Below are positions 7,925-16,106 of a stretch of DNA of 64,000 nucleotides, one piece after another (the first letter of the stretch is position 1; the number at the start of each line of letters is the position of its first letter). The stretch is taken from contig NZ_BSYI01000016.1 in assembly GCF_030270585.1 (NCBI RefSeq), positions 49,628-113,627 on the forward strand, read 5' to 3'. The translations under genes were made by a program, and so were the position numbers. Source of the stretch: Paralimibaculum aggregatum. GTDB lineage: Bacteria > Pseudomonadota > Alphaproteobacteria > Rhodobacterales > Rhodobacteraceae. The notes beneath the pieces are model-generated. The model was given only the letters and a program-made list of their open reading frames with translations. It did not search any database and had not been told where the DNA came from.

Positions 7925-8941
7925 ATGACCATGATGAAGGCGATCGGCTACACCAGGAGCCGCCCGATCGACGCGCCGGAGGCGCTCGAGGCCGTGGAGA
8001 TCCCGGTTCCCGAGCTGCGCCCGCGCGATCTCCTCGTCGAGGTGCAGGCGGTCTCGGTCAACCCCGTGGACGTCAAGGTGCGGATGCGCGCCGAGCCGGA
8101 GAGCGGCCACAAGATCCTCGGCTTCGACGCCGCCGGGATCGTCCGCGCCGCCGGGCCGGAGGCGACGCTGTTCCGGCCGGGGGACGCGGTCTTCTATGCC
8201 GGCGACGTCACGCGCCAGGGCACCAACGCGGCGCTGCACGCGGTGGACGAGCGCATCGTCGGTGCCAAGCCCGCCAGCCTCTCGATGACCGATGCGGCGG
8301 CGCTGCCGCTCACCGCGATCACCGCCTGGGAGCTGCTGTTCGACAGCTTCCGCATCCCGGAGGGCGGCGGCGCCGGGCAGAGCCTGCTGGTGATCGGCGG
8401 CGCCGGCGGGGTCGGCTCGATCCTGATCCAGCTGGCGCGGCAGCTCACCGGGCTCCGGGTGATCGCCACCGCCTCGCGCGACGAGACCCGCGACTGGTGC
8501 CGCCGCATGGGCGCGCATGACATCGTCGACCACCGCGCGCCGCTGCCGGCGCAGCTCGCCGCGCTCGGCGTGCAGCCCGACCACGTGGCGGCGCTGACCG
8601 CCACCGACCGGCATTTCGACGCCATCGTCGAGATGATCCGCCCGCGCGGCCAGATCGGCATGATCGACGATCCGCAGGGCCTCGACATCATGAAGATCAA
8701 GCCCAAGGCGCTCTCCTTCCACATCGAGTTCATGTTCGCCCGCTCGATGTTCCGGACCGCCGACATGGATGCCCAGCACGCGCTGCTCGACCGGGTGGCG
8801 GCGCTGGTCGATGCCGGCCGGATCGTCACCACCGCCAACGAGACGCTGGGGCCGCTGACGGTGGAGAGCCTGCGCGCGGCGCACAGGAAGCAGGAGAGCG
8901 GCCGCGCCATCGGCAAGACCGTGCTCGGCGCGATCGCCTGA
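7925..8941 (+). CDS. Zinc-independent alcohol dehydrogenase / quinone oxidoreductase-like protein
   Basis: A 338-residue MDR-superfamily NAD(P)H-dependent oxidoreductase. It has a GroES-like N-terminal half ([29 protein letters not shown]) and a Rossmann nucleotide site GGAGGVGS at residues 158-165. The catalytic and structural zinc cysteines of true alcohol dehydrogenases are absent, as in the quinone-oxidoreductase-like subfamily. The ATG at 7925 is preceded by GAAGGAG; an in-frame ATG at 7865 lacks a ribosome site. It probably reduces a reactive enone or quinone, and the divergent LysR gene is its likely regulator. Confidence 0.88.
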   Translation: MTMMKAIGYTRSRPIDAPEALEAVEIPVPELRPRDLLVEVQAVSVNPVDVKVRMRAEPESGHKILGFDAAGIVRAAGPEATLFRPGDAVFYAGDVTRQGTNAALHAVDERIVGAKPASLSMTDAAALPLTAITAWELLFDSFRIPEGGGAGQSLLVIGGAGGVGSILIQLARQLTGLRVIATASRDETRDWCRRMGAHDIVDHRAPLPAQLAALGVQPDHVAALTATDRHFDAIVEMIRPRGQIGMIDDPQGLDIMKIKPKALSFHIEFMFARSMFRTADMDAQHALLDRVAALVDAGRIVTTANETLGPLTVESLRAAHRKQESGRAIGKTVLGAIA

Positions 8942-9309
8942 CGCCGCCCGCCCCCGGCTTCCGGGCCCGGGCGCGCGGCCATCGCCGGGCCGCGCGCCGC
9001 CCCCGTGACAACGCGGCGCCGGCATGATTATGCTGCGCCGCAACATCACTCGGAGAGACCGCCGGACGGGAGATTCGGTTGCTCAATGGCACGCGACCTG
9101 CGGGAAATATATTGATACCGCGTAAATTTGTGTGGTTTAGACGGTTTTAAGCGAAGGCAGGCCACATATATCGGGGCCTCGACAGCATGGCGCCGGGTCA
9201 TAGAGATTTACGAAACCGCCCGGCCGCTTTACGAGCAGGACCGCGCACCGCGTCGGGCGGCCATGAACAGCGGCGGCGGGGCAGAACATTCACCGGACGG
9301 GAAGCACCG
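8942..9309. other. Intergenic stretch with cysD leader
   Basis: 368 bases without a gene. The first part holds a strong hairpin (8970-8998). From about 9090 the sequence becomes AT-rich for this genome, with a possible sigma-70 promoter TTGATA (9112-9117), an 18-base spacer, then TTTAGA (9136-9141). If used, it would leave a leader of about 165 bases ahead of cysD. I could not fit a known riboswitch to that leader. Confidence 0.4.
8970..8998 (+). terminator. GC-rich hairpin terminator
   Basis: GGCGCGCGGCC (8970-8980) pairs perfectly with GGCCGCGCGCC (8988-8998) around a 7-base loop, 29 bases after the stop of the alcohol dehydrogenase-like gene. No T-run follows, which is common in high-GC genomes. 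Confidence 0.55.
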
Positions 9310-10266
9310 ATGCAGATCACCGAGGCAGACCACGACGAGGCCGGGGCGGCAGGGGGAACGGGCTCGGCGGGCCTGACCCATCTCGACCGGCTCGAATCCG
9401 AGAGCATTCACATCATCCGCGAGGTGGCGGCGGAGTTCCGCAACCCGGTGATGCTCTACTCGATCGGCAAGGACAGCGCGGTGATGCTGCATCTCGCGAT
9501 GAAGGCCTTCGCCCCCGGCAAGCCGCCCTTCCCGCTGCTGCATGTCGACACCACCTGGAAGTTCCGGGAGATGATCACCTTCCGCGACGAGACGGCGGCG
9601 CGGCTCGGGCTCGACCTGATCGTGCACATCAACCAGGAGGGGGTGGCCCGCGGCATCGGCCCGATCAGCCACGGCTCGCGCCTGCACACCGACGTGATGA
9701 AGACCGAGGGGCTGAAGCAGGCGCTCGACAAGTACGGCTTCGACGCGGCCTTCGGCGGCGCCCGGCGCGACGAGGAGAAATCCCGCGCCAAGGAGCGCGT
9801 CTTCTCGTTCCGCAGCAAGGCCCATCGCTGGGACCCGAAGAACCAGCGCCCGGAGCTCTGGAACCTCTACAACACGCGCATCGCCAAGGGCGAGAGCGTG
9901 CGCGTCTTCCCGCTCTCGAACTGGACCGAGCTCGACATCTGGCAGTATATCCGCCGCGAGAACATCCCCCTCGTCCCGCTCTATTTCGCCGCGAAGCGCC
10001 CGATCGTGATGCGCGACGGGGTGATGGTGATGCGCGACGACGAGCGCCTGCCGCTCGAGCCCGGCGAGACGCCCGAGATGCGCCAGGTGCGCTTCCGCAC
10101 GCTCGGCTGCTACCCGCTGACGGGGGCCGTGGACTCCGCCGCCGCCAGCGTCTCCGACATCATCGTGGAGCTCCTGCAGTCGCGCCATTCCGAGCGCCAG
10201 GGCCGGGTCATCGACAAGGACCAGATCGGCTCGATGGAGAAGAAGAAGCAGGAAGGGTATTTCTGA
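9310..10266 (+). CDS. cysD: Sulfate adenylyltransferase subunit 2 (CysD)
   Basis: A 318-residue small subunit of ATP sulfurylase, which makes adenosine 5'-phosphosulfate from ATP and sulfate in the cytoplasm. The PP-loop is visible as [11 protein letters not shown] (residues 50-60), followed by [11 protein letters not shown] and a [15 protein letters not shown] block, all typical of CysD. The frame is open upstream to 9187, but the ATG at 9310 gives the usual family length and precedes the conserved [19 protein letters not shown]. Its stop overlaps the cysNC start by one base, so the two subunits are translationally coupled. Confidence 0.96.
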   Translation: MQITEADHDEAGAAGGTGSAGLTHLDRLESESIHIIREVAAEFRNPVMLYSIGKDSAVMLHLAMKAFAPGKPPFPLLHVDTTWKFREMITFRDETAARLGLDLIVHINQEGVARGIGPISHGSRLHTDVMKTEGLKQALDKYGFDAAFGGARRDEEKSRAKERVFSFRSKAHRWDPKNQRPELWNLYNTRIAKGESVRVFPLSNWTELDIWQYIRRENIPLVPLYFAAKRPIVMRDGVMVMRDDERLPLEPGETPEMRQVRFRTLGCYPLTGAVDSAAASVSDIIVELLQSRHSERQGRVIDKDQIGSMEKKKQEGYF

Positions 10267-12167
10267 TGCTGGACCGCAAGAATGCGCCCGCCGCCTTCGA
10301 TCTCGACGGCTTCATCGCGCAGCAGGAGAAGAAGGACCAGCTGCGCTTCCTGACCTGCGGCTCGGTGGATGACGGCAAGTCGACCCTGCTCGGCCGGCTG
10401 CTCTACGACAGCAAGACCGTGTTCGAGGACCAGCTCTCCGCCACCGAGACCGAGAGCCGCAAGTTCGGCACCCAGGGCGAGAACATCGACCTCGCGCTGC
10501 TGGTCGACGGGCTGCAGGCCGAGCGCGAGCAGGGCATCACCATCGATGTCGCCTATCGCTATTTCGAGACCGAGAAGCGCAAGTTCATCGCCGCCGACAC
10601 GCCGGGCCACGAGCAGTATACCCGCAACATGGCCACCGGCGCCTCCACCGCCGAGCTCGCCATCATCCTGATCGACGCGCGCAAGGGCATCCTGACCCAG
10701 ACCCGGCGGCACAGCTTCATCGTCTCGCTGCTCGGCATCCGCCACGTGATCCTGGCGGTGAACAAGATGGACCTGGTGAACTACGACCAGGGCACCTTCG
10801 AGGAGATCGCCTATACCTACAGCGCCTTCGCCGAGCGCCTCGGCATCGAGGACGTGCGCTGCGTGCCGCTGTCGGCGCTGACCGGGGAGAACGTGTTCAA
10901 CCGGGGCACCGAGATGGGCTGGTATGACGGCCCGCCGCTGATCGAGATCATGGAGACGGTGGAGATCCGCCGCGCCGCGGTGGACGCCCCGTTCCGGATG
11001 CCGGTGCAGTGGGTCAACCGCCCCAATCTCGATTTCCGCGGCTTCAGCGGCACCATCGCCGCGGGCCGGGTGCATCGCGGCATGGAGGTGACCGCGAGCC
11101 TCACCGGCAAGGCGAGCCGGGTCGCGCGCATCCTCGGCCCCTCGGGCGATCTCGACAGCGCCGCCGCCGGCCAGGCGGTGACCGTCGTGCTCGAGGACGA
11201 GATCGACATCAGCCGCGGCGACCTGCTGGCCGCCGGCGATCCGAAGCCGCAGGTGGCCGACCAGTTCGCCGCGCATCTGATCTGGATGGACGGCGAGGCG
11301 ATGCTGCCCGAGCGGCCCTATCTGGTCCGCTTCGCCACCGCCTCGGCGACCGCGCAGATCACCGATCTGGTGCACCGGGTCGATGTCAACTCGCTCGACC
11401 ATTTCGCGGCGAAGACGCTCGAGCTCAACGAGGTCGGCTACTGCAAGTTCGCGCTCGACCGGCCGGTCGCCTTCGACGCCTATGGCGCCAACCGGCAGAC
11501 CGGCTCCTTCGTGCTGATCGACCGCTACACCAACGCCACCGTCGGCGCCGGGGTGATCGACTTCGCGCTGCGCCGGGCGAGCAACATCGAATGGCACGAG
11601 ATGAAGGTGGACAAGGCCGCCCGCATCCGCGCCAGCGGCCACCTGCCGAGCGTGCTCTGGTTCACCGGGCTCTCGGGCGCGGGCAAGTCCACCGTTGCCG
11701 ACATGGTGGAGCAGAAGCTGCACGCCGCCGGCAAGCGTACCTATCTGCTCGACGGCGACAATGTCCGCCACGGGCTCAACAAGGATCTCGGCTTCACCGA
11801 CCAGGACCGGGTGGAGAACATCCGCCGGGTCGCCGAGGTGGCGCGGCTGATGGCCGATGCCGGGCTGATCGTGCTGGTCTCCTTCATCTCGCCGTTCCGC
11901 TCGGAGCGGCAGATGGCGCGGGCGATGATGGACGAGGGCGAGTTCATCGAGGTCTTCGTCGACACGCCGCTCGAGGTCTGCGAGTCGCGCGATCCGAAGG
12001 GGCTCTACAAGAAGGCCCGCGCCGGCGAGCTGAAGAACTTCACCGGGATCGATTCCGACTACGAGCGCCCGCTCGCCCCGGAGGTCACGCTGAAGAGCGC
12101 CGAGGCCGCCCCCGAGGAGCTGGCCGAGCGCGTGGTGGCGCATCTGCGCCAGACCGGCCGGATCTGA
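10266..12167 (+). CDS. cysNC: Bifunctional sulfate adenylyltransferase subunit 1 / adenylylsulfate kinase (CysNC)
   Basis: A 633-residue fusion of the GTPase subunit of ATP sulfurylase and APS kinase; the product of the pathway is PAPS. The N-terminal GTPase shows GSVDDGKS (32-39), DTPGH (111-115) and NKMD (166-169), followed by beta-barrel domains. The kinase begins near residue 460, with its P-loop GLSGAGKST at about 468 and a [15 protein letters not shown] substrate segment. Both halves look intact. The gene is the second of a two-gene operon and ends before a strong hairpin shared with the convergent proX operon. No PAPS reductase or sulfotransferase is nearby. Confidence 0.96.
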   Translation: MLDRKNAPAAFDLDGFIAQQEKKDQLRFLTCGSVDDGKSTLLGRLLYDSKTVFEDQLSATETESRKFGTQGENIDLALLVDGLQAEREQGITIDVAYRYFETEKRKFIAADTPGHEQYTRNMATGASTAELAIILIDARKGILTQTRRHSFIVSLLGIRHVILAVNKMDLVNYDQGTFEEIAYTYSAFAERLGIEDVRCVPLSALTGENVFNRGTEMGWYDGPPLIEIMETVEIRRAAVDAPFRMPVQWVNRPNLDFRGFSGTIAAGRVHRGMEVTASLTGKASRVARILGPSGDLDSAAAGQAVTVVLEDEIDISRGDLLAAGDPKPQVADQFAAHLIWMDGEAMLPERPYLVRFATASATAQITDLVHRVDVNSLDHFAAKTLELNEVGYCKFALDRPVAFDAYGANRQTGSFVLIDRYTNATVGAGVIDFALRRASNIEWHEMKVDKAARIRASGHLPSVLWFTGLSGAGKSTVADMVEQKLHAAGKRTYLLDGDNVRHGLNKDLGFTDQDRVENIRRVAEVARLMADAGLIVLVSFISPFRSERQMARAMMDEGEFIEVFVDTPLEVCESRDPKGLYKKARAGELKNFTGIDSDYERPLAPEVTLKSAEAAPEELAERVVAHLRQTGRI

Positions 12168-12193
12168 TCCGCGGCATCAGGGGCCGCGAGAAC

Positions 12194-12216
12194 GGGGGCC
12201 GCGCGCCGCGGCCCCC
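12194..12216. terminator. Bidirectional hairpin between cysNC and proX
   Basis: GGGGGCCGCG (12194-12203) and CGCGGCCCCC (12207-12216) form a perfect 10-bp stem with a 3-base loop. It is centred between the convergent cysNC and betaine-binding-protein genes and can serve both strands. Confidence 0.7.
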
Positions 12217-12234
12217 TGCCTGCCGCCCGGCCCG

Positions 12235-13185
12235 TCAGCCGTTGATCCAGCCGTTGACGATGTCCGGGTTCTCCTCGATCCACTCCTCGGCGACCTCCTG
12301 CGGGTCGCGCTTGTTGGTGAACATCTCGACGATCCAGCCGTTGATCTCGTTGCCGTTGAACTGCACGTTCTTCAGCATCTTCGCCACCGCCGGGTTGCGC
12401 TCCCAGAGCGACTTGGAGAAGGCGACATAGATGTCGTTGGGCGCGATCACGCATTCGAAATGCGAGACCTCGAGCCAGTTCTCGGCGTCCAGATCGACAT
12501 CCTCGCAGCCATCGAAACGCTCCGGCTCCTCGAGCGCGGTGAGGTCGTACTGCACGTGCAGCGCCTCCGGGGTCCAGTGGTAGAAGAGCTGCGGCTTGGA
12601 CGAGGCATAGGCCGCGGCGAGCCCGGCCTTGAAGGTGTCGGCCGAGACGATGTTGGGCTCCCAGAGCCCGTCGAGCCCGTAGGACTTGAACTTGATCTGC
12701 CAGCGCTTGGTCGAGGCCCAGGTCACGTCGCCGGCCCAGTACTCGCCGAGCCCGTCGCCGTCGGTGTCGAACATCGCCGCGATCTCGGGGTTGTTCAGGT
12801 CGTCGATGGAGCTTACCCGGTCGGCCATGTAGGACGGCACGTAGAGGTTCGAGGTGCCCTTGTAGGGCTGGTTGTGGTCCACCGTCTCGTTGTCGACGAT
12901 GTACTGGTCCCAGGCGGCCTGCCAGTTCGGCATCCACATGTCGGTGTGCACGTCGATCGAGCCGTCGCCCTTGTCCATGCCGGCGAAGATCACCGGCTGC
13001 TGGTTCATGCCGGTGACGATCTCCGCCTGCGAGCCCATCGGCCCGTTGATCACCGCCGCCAGCACATGGCCGATGGCGCGGGCGCCGTTCCAGCTCAGAT
13101 CCGAGATCATCACCTTCTCCTGCGCCCCGGCGAGGCTGGTGCCGGCCAGCAGGGCGATCGCGGCATACTTGCTGATGGTCTTCAT
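12235..13185 (-). CDS. proX: Glycine betaine/proline-type substrate-binding protein (ProX/OpuAC family)
   Basis: A 316-residue periplasmic protein with a short Sec signal peptide ending near residue 21. The OpuAC fold is recognisable from MISDLSWNGARAIGHVLAA, VHTDMWMPNW, KRWQIKFKSYGLDGLW and a tryptophan-rich second lobe (FYHWTPEAL). The Trp residues are candidates for the aromatic cage that binds quaternary ammonium or sulfonium groups. The ligand could be glycine betaine, dimethylsulfoniopropionate or a related osmolyte. It is the last gene of an operon in which a GcvT-type enzyme comes first, pointing to use of the methylated compound as food rather than only as an osmoprotectant. Confidence 0.93.
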   Translation of the reverse strand: MKTISKYAAIALLAGTSLAGAQEKVMISDLSWNGARAIGHVLAAVINGPMGSQAEIVTGMNQQPVIFAGMDKGDGSIDVHTDMWMPNWQAAWDQYIVDNETVDHNQPYKGTSNLYVPSYMADRVSSIDDLNNPEIAAMFDTDGDGLGEYWAGDVTWASTKRWQIKFKSYGLDGLWEPNIVSADTFKAGLAAAYASSKPQLFYHWTPEALHVQYDLTALEEPERFDGCEDVDLDAENWLEVSHFECVIAPNDIYVAFSKSLWERNPAVAKMLKNVQFNGNEINGWIVEMFTNKRDPQEVAEEWIEENPDIVNGWING

Positions 13186-13230
13186 GTGATACTCCTTGTT
13201 GTCGTTGTCGTCGTTGCCGTGGGTCTTGCG

Positions 13231-15054
13231 TCAGATCCGGCTGAACGAGGCCCGGATCCCCTTGAGGATGCGGTCGATCATCATCGCGACCAGGGCGATG
13301 GCGATGCCGGCGAGCAGGCCCTTGCCGGCCTGCGCATCGCCGAGCGCGGCGGTGACGATGGCGCCCAGCCCCTCGGCGCCGATGAAGGCCGAGATCGTGG
13401 CCATCGAGAGCGCCAGCATGATCGTCTGGTTGAGCCCGGCCATGATCGAGGGCACCGCCATCGGCAGCTCGACCTTGGTGAGCAGCTGCCGCTCCGAGGC
13501 GCCGAAGGCCATCGCCGCCTCCTTGGTGGTCTCGGGCACCTGCAGGATGCCGAGCGCGGTGAGCTTGATCATCGGCGGCATCGCGAAGACCACGGTGGCG
13601 ATCACCGCCGGCGGCTGCGAGATGCCGAAGAAGGCGACGGCCGGCACCAGGTAGCTGAGCGAGGGGATGGTCTGCATCACGTCGAGGATCGGCTCGGTGA
13701 TCCAGCGCGCCCACTTGTTCTTGGCCATCCAGATCCCCACCGGCAGGCCGATGATCACGCAGAGCCCGGTGGCCACCACCACCAGCGCCATGGTCTGCAT
13801 CGCCACCTGCCAGAGCTCGAAGACCGCGAGGAAGCCGAGCGAGGAGGCCACGAAGAGCGTCGTGCCCGGCCCGGTATAGGCCCAGCTCAGCGCGATGAAG
13901 AGGAAGGCGATCACCGGCCATGGGGTCTGCATGAAGGCGGTCTCGACCAGGATCAGCGACTGGCGCAGCACATGCGTCATCGCATCGAAGATCCCGGCGA
14001 AGGAGGCGCGCAGATAGTTGATCGAGATGTCGATGCTCTCGGCGCTGTAGGTGAAGATGTTGACCACCCTGCCCTCGACCGGCGGCTTCACCTCGCGCAG
14101 CACCATGGTGGCGCCGGTGTCGCCGGCGGCGATGGCGGCCTCGTCGGGCACCCGGCGATAGATCACGTCGGCCGGCGGCTCGATCCGTGCCAGCGTCGGG
14201 AAATCGTCGATGAACCAGCAGTCGAAGCGGTCCTTCAGCGAGATCCCGGCAACCTCGTCGATGGTGCGGATGTCGCGGTTGACCCCGCGCAGCTCCTTGC
14301 GGATGGCGGCGCGGCGCGCCTTCTGCGCCTGCGTGCGCTCGGCCAGGGCATCGATGGCGGCCCGCTCGCCGGCGAGCGTCTCGGCCTGCGCCGCCAGCCC
14401 CGCCCGCAGCGCCGCGGCATCGGCGGCGCCGCTGGCCGCCAGCATCTTCCCGAGCTCCTCGACGGAGCGGATCTGCTTGAGGCAGGCGCGCTCGTCGAGC
14501 CGCTGCTGCGTCGCGCGGTAGGTGGTGAGCGGCACCACCAGCGCCATGATCAGCGCCGCGAGCACCACCCGCCGCGTGCTGGTGCCGCTGGAGACCTCGG
14601 GGCGGATCCGCCAGCGGGTATACTGCGCGTAGTACCAGCGGTTGGCGCTGCTGGCGAGCCAGAGCCGCCCGGCCACGAAGATGATCGCCCCGGCGGTGCC
14701 ATAGGTCGCGATCCAGCGCGAGTAGCGCTCGATCAGCACCGTGTTCTCCGCCGGATTGGCCTCGGCCTCGGCCAGCAGCGGCGCGAACTTCACCACCTGC
14801 ATCAGGCAGGTGACGGCGATCACGTCGACCGCCAGCGCGATCCAGAACATCAGCCAGACACCGCGGAACGCGGCCCAGAACCAGGGGACCAGCAGCGCCG
14901 GCAGGTTGAGATGCCAGCGCGGCAGGTCGCCCCGCTGGATATGCTCGAAGGCATGCGAGAAATAGCGCTCCTCGCTGCCGGTGAAGGCGCCGACCGAGAC
15001 GTCGCGGTCGTCGGTGATGCGCTGCTCGGCGCCGGTTCCCTGGGCGATGCTCAT
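13231..15054 (-). CDS. proW: ProW-type ABC permease with a large N-terminal extension
   Basis: A 607-residue membrane protein, far longer than ordinary ProW/OpuAB (about 280-355). Residues about 365-607 are the permease proper, including AAMAFGASERQLLTKVELP (EAA coupling loop) and a GLPVGIWMAKNKW segment. The first 365 residues hold a segment resembling small membrane domains of the DUF2628 kind (YFSHAFEHIQRGDLPRW, then FWAAFRGVWLMFW). More membrane helices follow, then a charged, Ala/Arg/Glu-rich probable coiled coil at about 220-275 and a soluble stretch. The extension may sense or tether. The start overlaps the proV stop (ATGA). I see no frameshift or internal start that would split it. 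Confidence 0.88.
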   Translation of the reverse strand: MSIAQGTGAEQRITDDRDVSVGAFTGSEERYFSHAFEHIQRGDLPRWHLNLPALLVPWFWAAFRGVWLMFWIALAVDVIAVTCLMQVVKFAPLLAEAEANPAENTVLIERYSRWIATYGTAGAIIFVAGRLWLASSANRWYYAQYTRWRIRPEVSSGTSTRRVVLAALIMALVVPLTTYRATQQRLDERACLKQIRSVEELGKMLAASGAADAAALRAGLAAQAETLAGERAAIDALAERTQAQKARRAAIRKELRGVNRDIRTIDEVAGISLKDRFDCWFIDDFPTLARIEPPADVIYRRVPDEAAIAAGDTGATMVLREVKPPVEGRVVNIFTYSAESIDISINYLRASFAGIFDAMTHVLRQSLILVETAFMQTPWPVIAFLFIALSWAYTGPGTTLFVASSLGFLAVFELWQVAMQTMALVVVATGLCVIIGLPVGIWMAKNKWARWITEPILDVMQTIPSLSYLVPAVAFFGISQPPAVIATVVFAMPPMIKLTALGILQVPETTKEAAMAFGASERQLLTKVELPMAVPSIMAGLNQTIMLALSMATISAFIGAEGLGAIVTAALGDAQAGKGLLAGIAIALVAMMIDRILKGIRASFSRI

Positions 15055-16106
15055 TCCGTGCTGCTCCCCTGCAGGCCGTGCAGCAGGGTGTTCTTGTCGA
15101 CCACCCCCAGCACCTTGTCCTCCGCCTTGATCAGCACCGGCAGATCGGCATGGGTGCTGAGCTCGACCAGCCGGTCGAGATCGTCCTCGGGCCGCGCCAC
15201 CGGGTGGTCACGCGCGAGGTCGAGCGGCCCGTGCTGCGCCTCGAAGGCGCCCGGCGGCACCATGATCTTGGCCGCCGAGACCAGCTTGAGCCGCGAGATC
15301 CCGGCGACGAAATCGGCCACGTAGTCGTCGGCCGGGGCGGTCACGATGTCCTCCGCCGTGCCGATCTGCACGATCTCGCCATCCTTCATGATGCCGATGC
15401 GGTCGCCCATGCGGATCGCCTCGTCGAGGTCGTGCGTGATGAAGACGGTGGTCTTCTTCAGGTTGGCCGAGAGGCCGAGGAACTCGTCCTGCAGGTTGCG
15501 CCGGATCAGCGGGTCGAGCGCCGAGAAGGGCTCGTCCATCAGCAGGATCTCGGGGTCCGCCGCCAGCGCCCGGGCCAGCCCGACGCGCTGCTGCATGCCG
15601 CCGGAAAGCTCCGAGGGCAGGCGGTCGCCATAGCCGTGCAGCGAGACCTTCTCGAGCGCCACATCGGCGAGCTGCGCGCGGTGATAGGCGTCCATGCCCC
15701 GCAGCTCGAGCGCGAAGCCGATATTGTCGCGCACCGAGCGGTGCGGCAGCAGCGCCATGTTCTGGAACACCATGCCGATCTTGGTCGCCCGCAGCGCCCT
15801 GAGCGGCTCGGTCCGCATCTGGCCGATATCCTCGCCGAGGATGCGGATGGTGCCCGCCGTCGGCTCGATCAGCCGGTTGATGTGGCGCACCAGCGTCGAT
15901 TTTCCCGAGCCCGAGAGCCCCATCAGGCAGAAGATCTCGCCCTCGCCCACCGAGAAGCTGGCATCCTTGACGCCGACCACCGCGTCATAGCGCTCCAGCA
16001 CCTCCGGCTTGCCGATGCCCTCGGCGCGGATCGCCGACATGGCCTCGGCAGCGCGGCTCCCGAAGACCTTCCAGACACCTTCCAGTTCGACGACCGCATC
16101 GCTCAT
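15051..16106 (-). CDS. proV: Glycine betaine/proline-type ABC ATP-binding protein (ProV family)
   Basis: A 351-residue ATPase with the ProV-specific leader (VELEGVWKVFG), Walker A GLSGSGKS at 63-70, the family segment MVFQNMALLPHRSVRDNIGF, and signature LSGGMQQR near 167. A C-terminal CBS-like regulatory region spans about 285-351 (AEDKVLGVVDKNTLLHGL), as in osmosensing members. The open frame extends far upstream through the GcvT-type gene; the ATG at 16106 is chosen because it overlaps that gene's stop and yields family length. It works with proW and proX downstream. Confidence 0.94.
   Translation of the reverse strand: MSDAVVELEGVWKVFGSRAAEAMSAIRAEGIGKPEVLERYDAVVGVKDASFSVGEGEIFCLMGLSGSGKSTLVRHINRLIEPTAGTIRILGEDIGQMRTEPLRALRATKIGMVFQNMALLPHRSVRDNIGFALELRGMDAYHRAQLADVALEKVSLHGYGDRLPSELSGGMQQRVGLARALAADPEILLMDEPFSALDPLIRRNLQDEFLGLSANLKKTTVFITHDLDEAIRMGDRIGIMKDGEIVQIGTAEDIVTAPADDYVADFVAGISRLKLVSAAKIMVPPGAFEAQHGPLDLARDHPVARPEDDLDRLVELSTHADLPVLIKAEDKVLGVVDKNTLLHGLQGSSTE

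Noticed and set aside
9118..9309. Possible SAM-type or other sulfur riboswitch ahead of cysD
   Set aside because: The leader is AT-rich and of suitable length, but I could not place the conserved core or pseudoknot of any known SAM riboswitch.
10110..12143. 677-residue minus-strand open frame
   Set aside because: Antisense shadow of cysNC, whose own frame has clear GTPase and kinase motifs.
12460..15324. 954-residue plus-strand open frame
   Set aside because: Antisense to proX, proW and proV; its His/Arg/Asp-rich translation has no recognisable fold.
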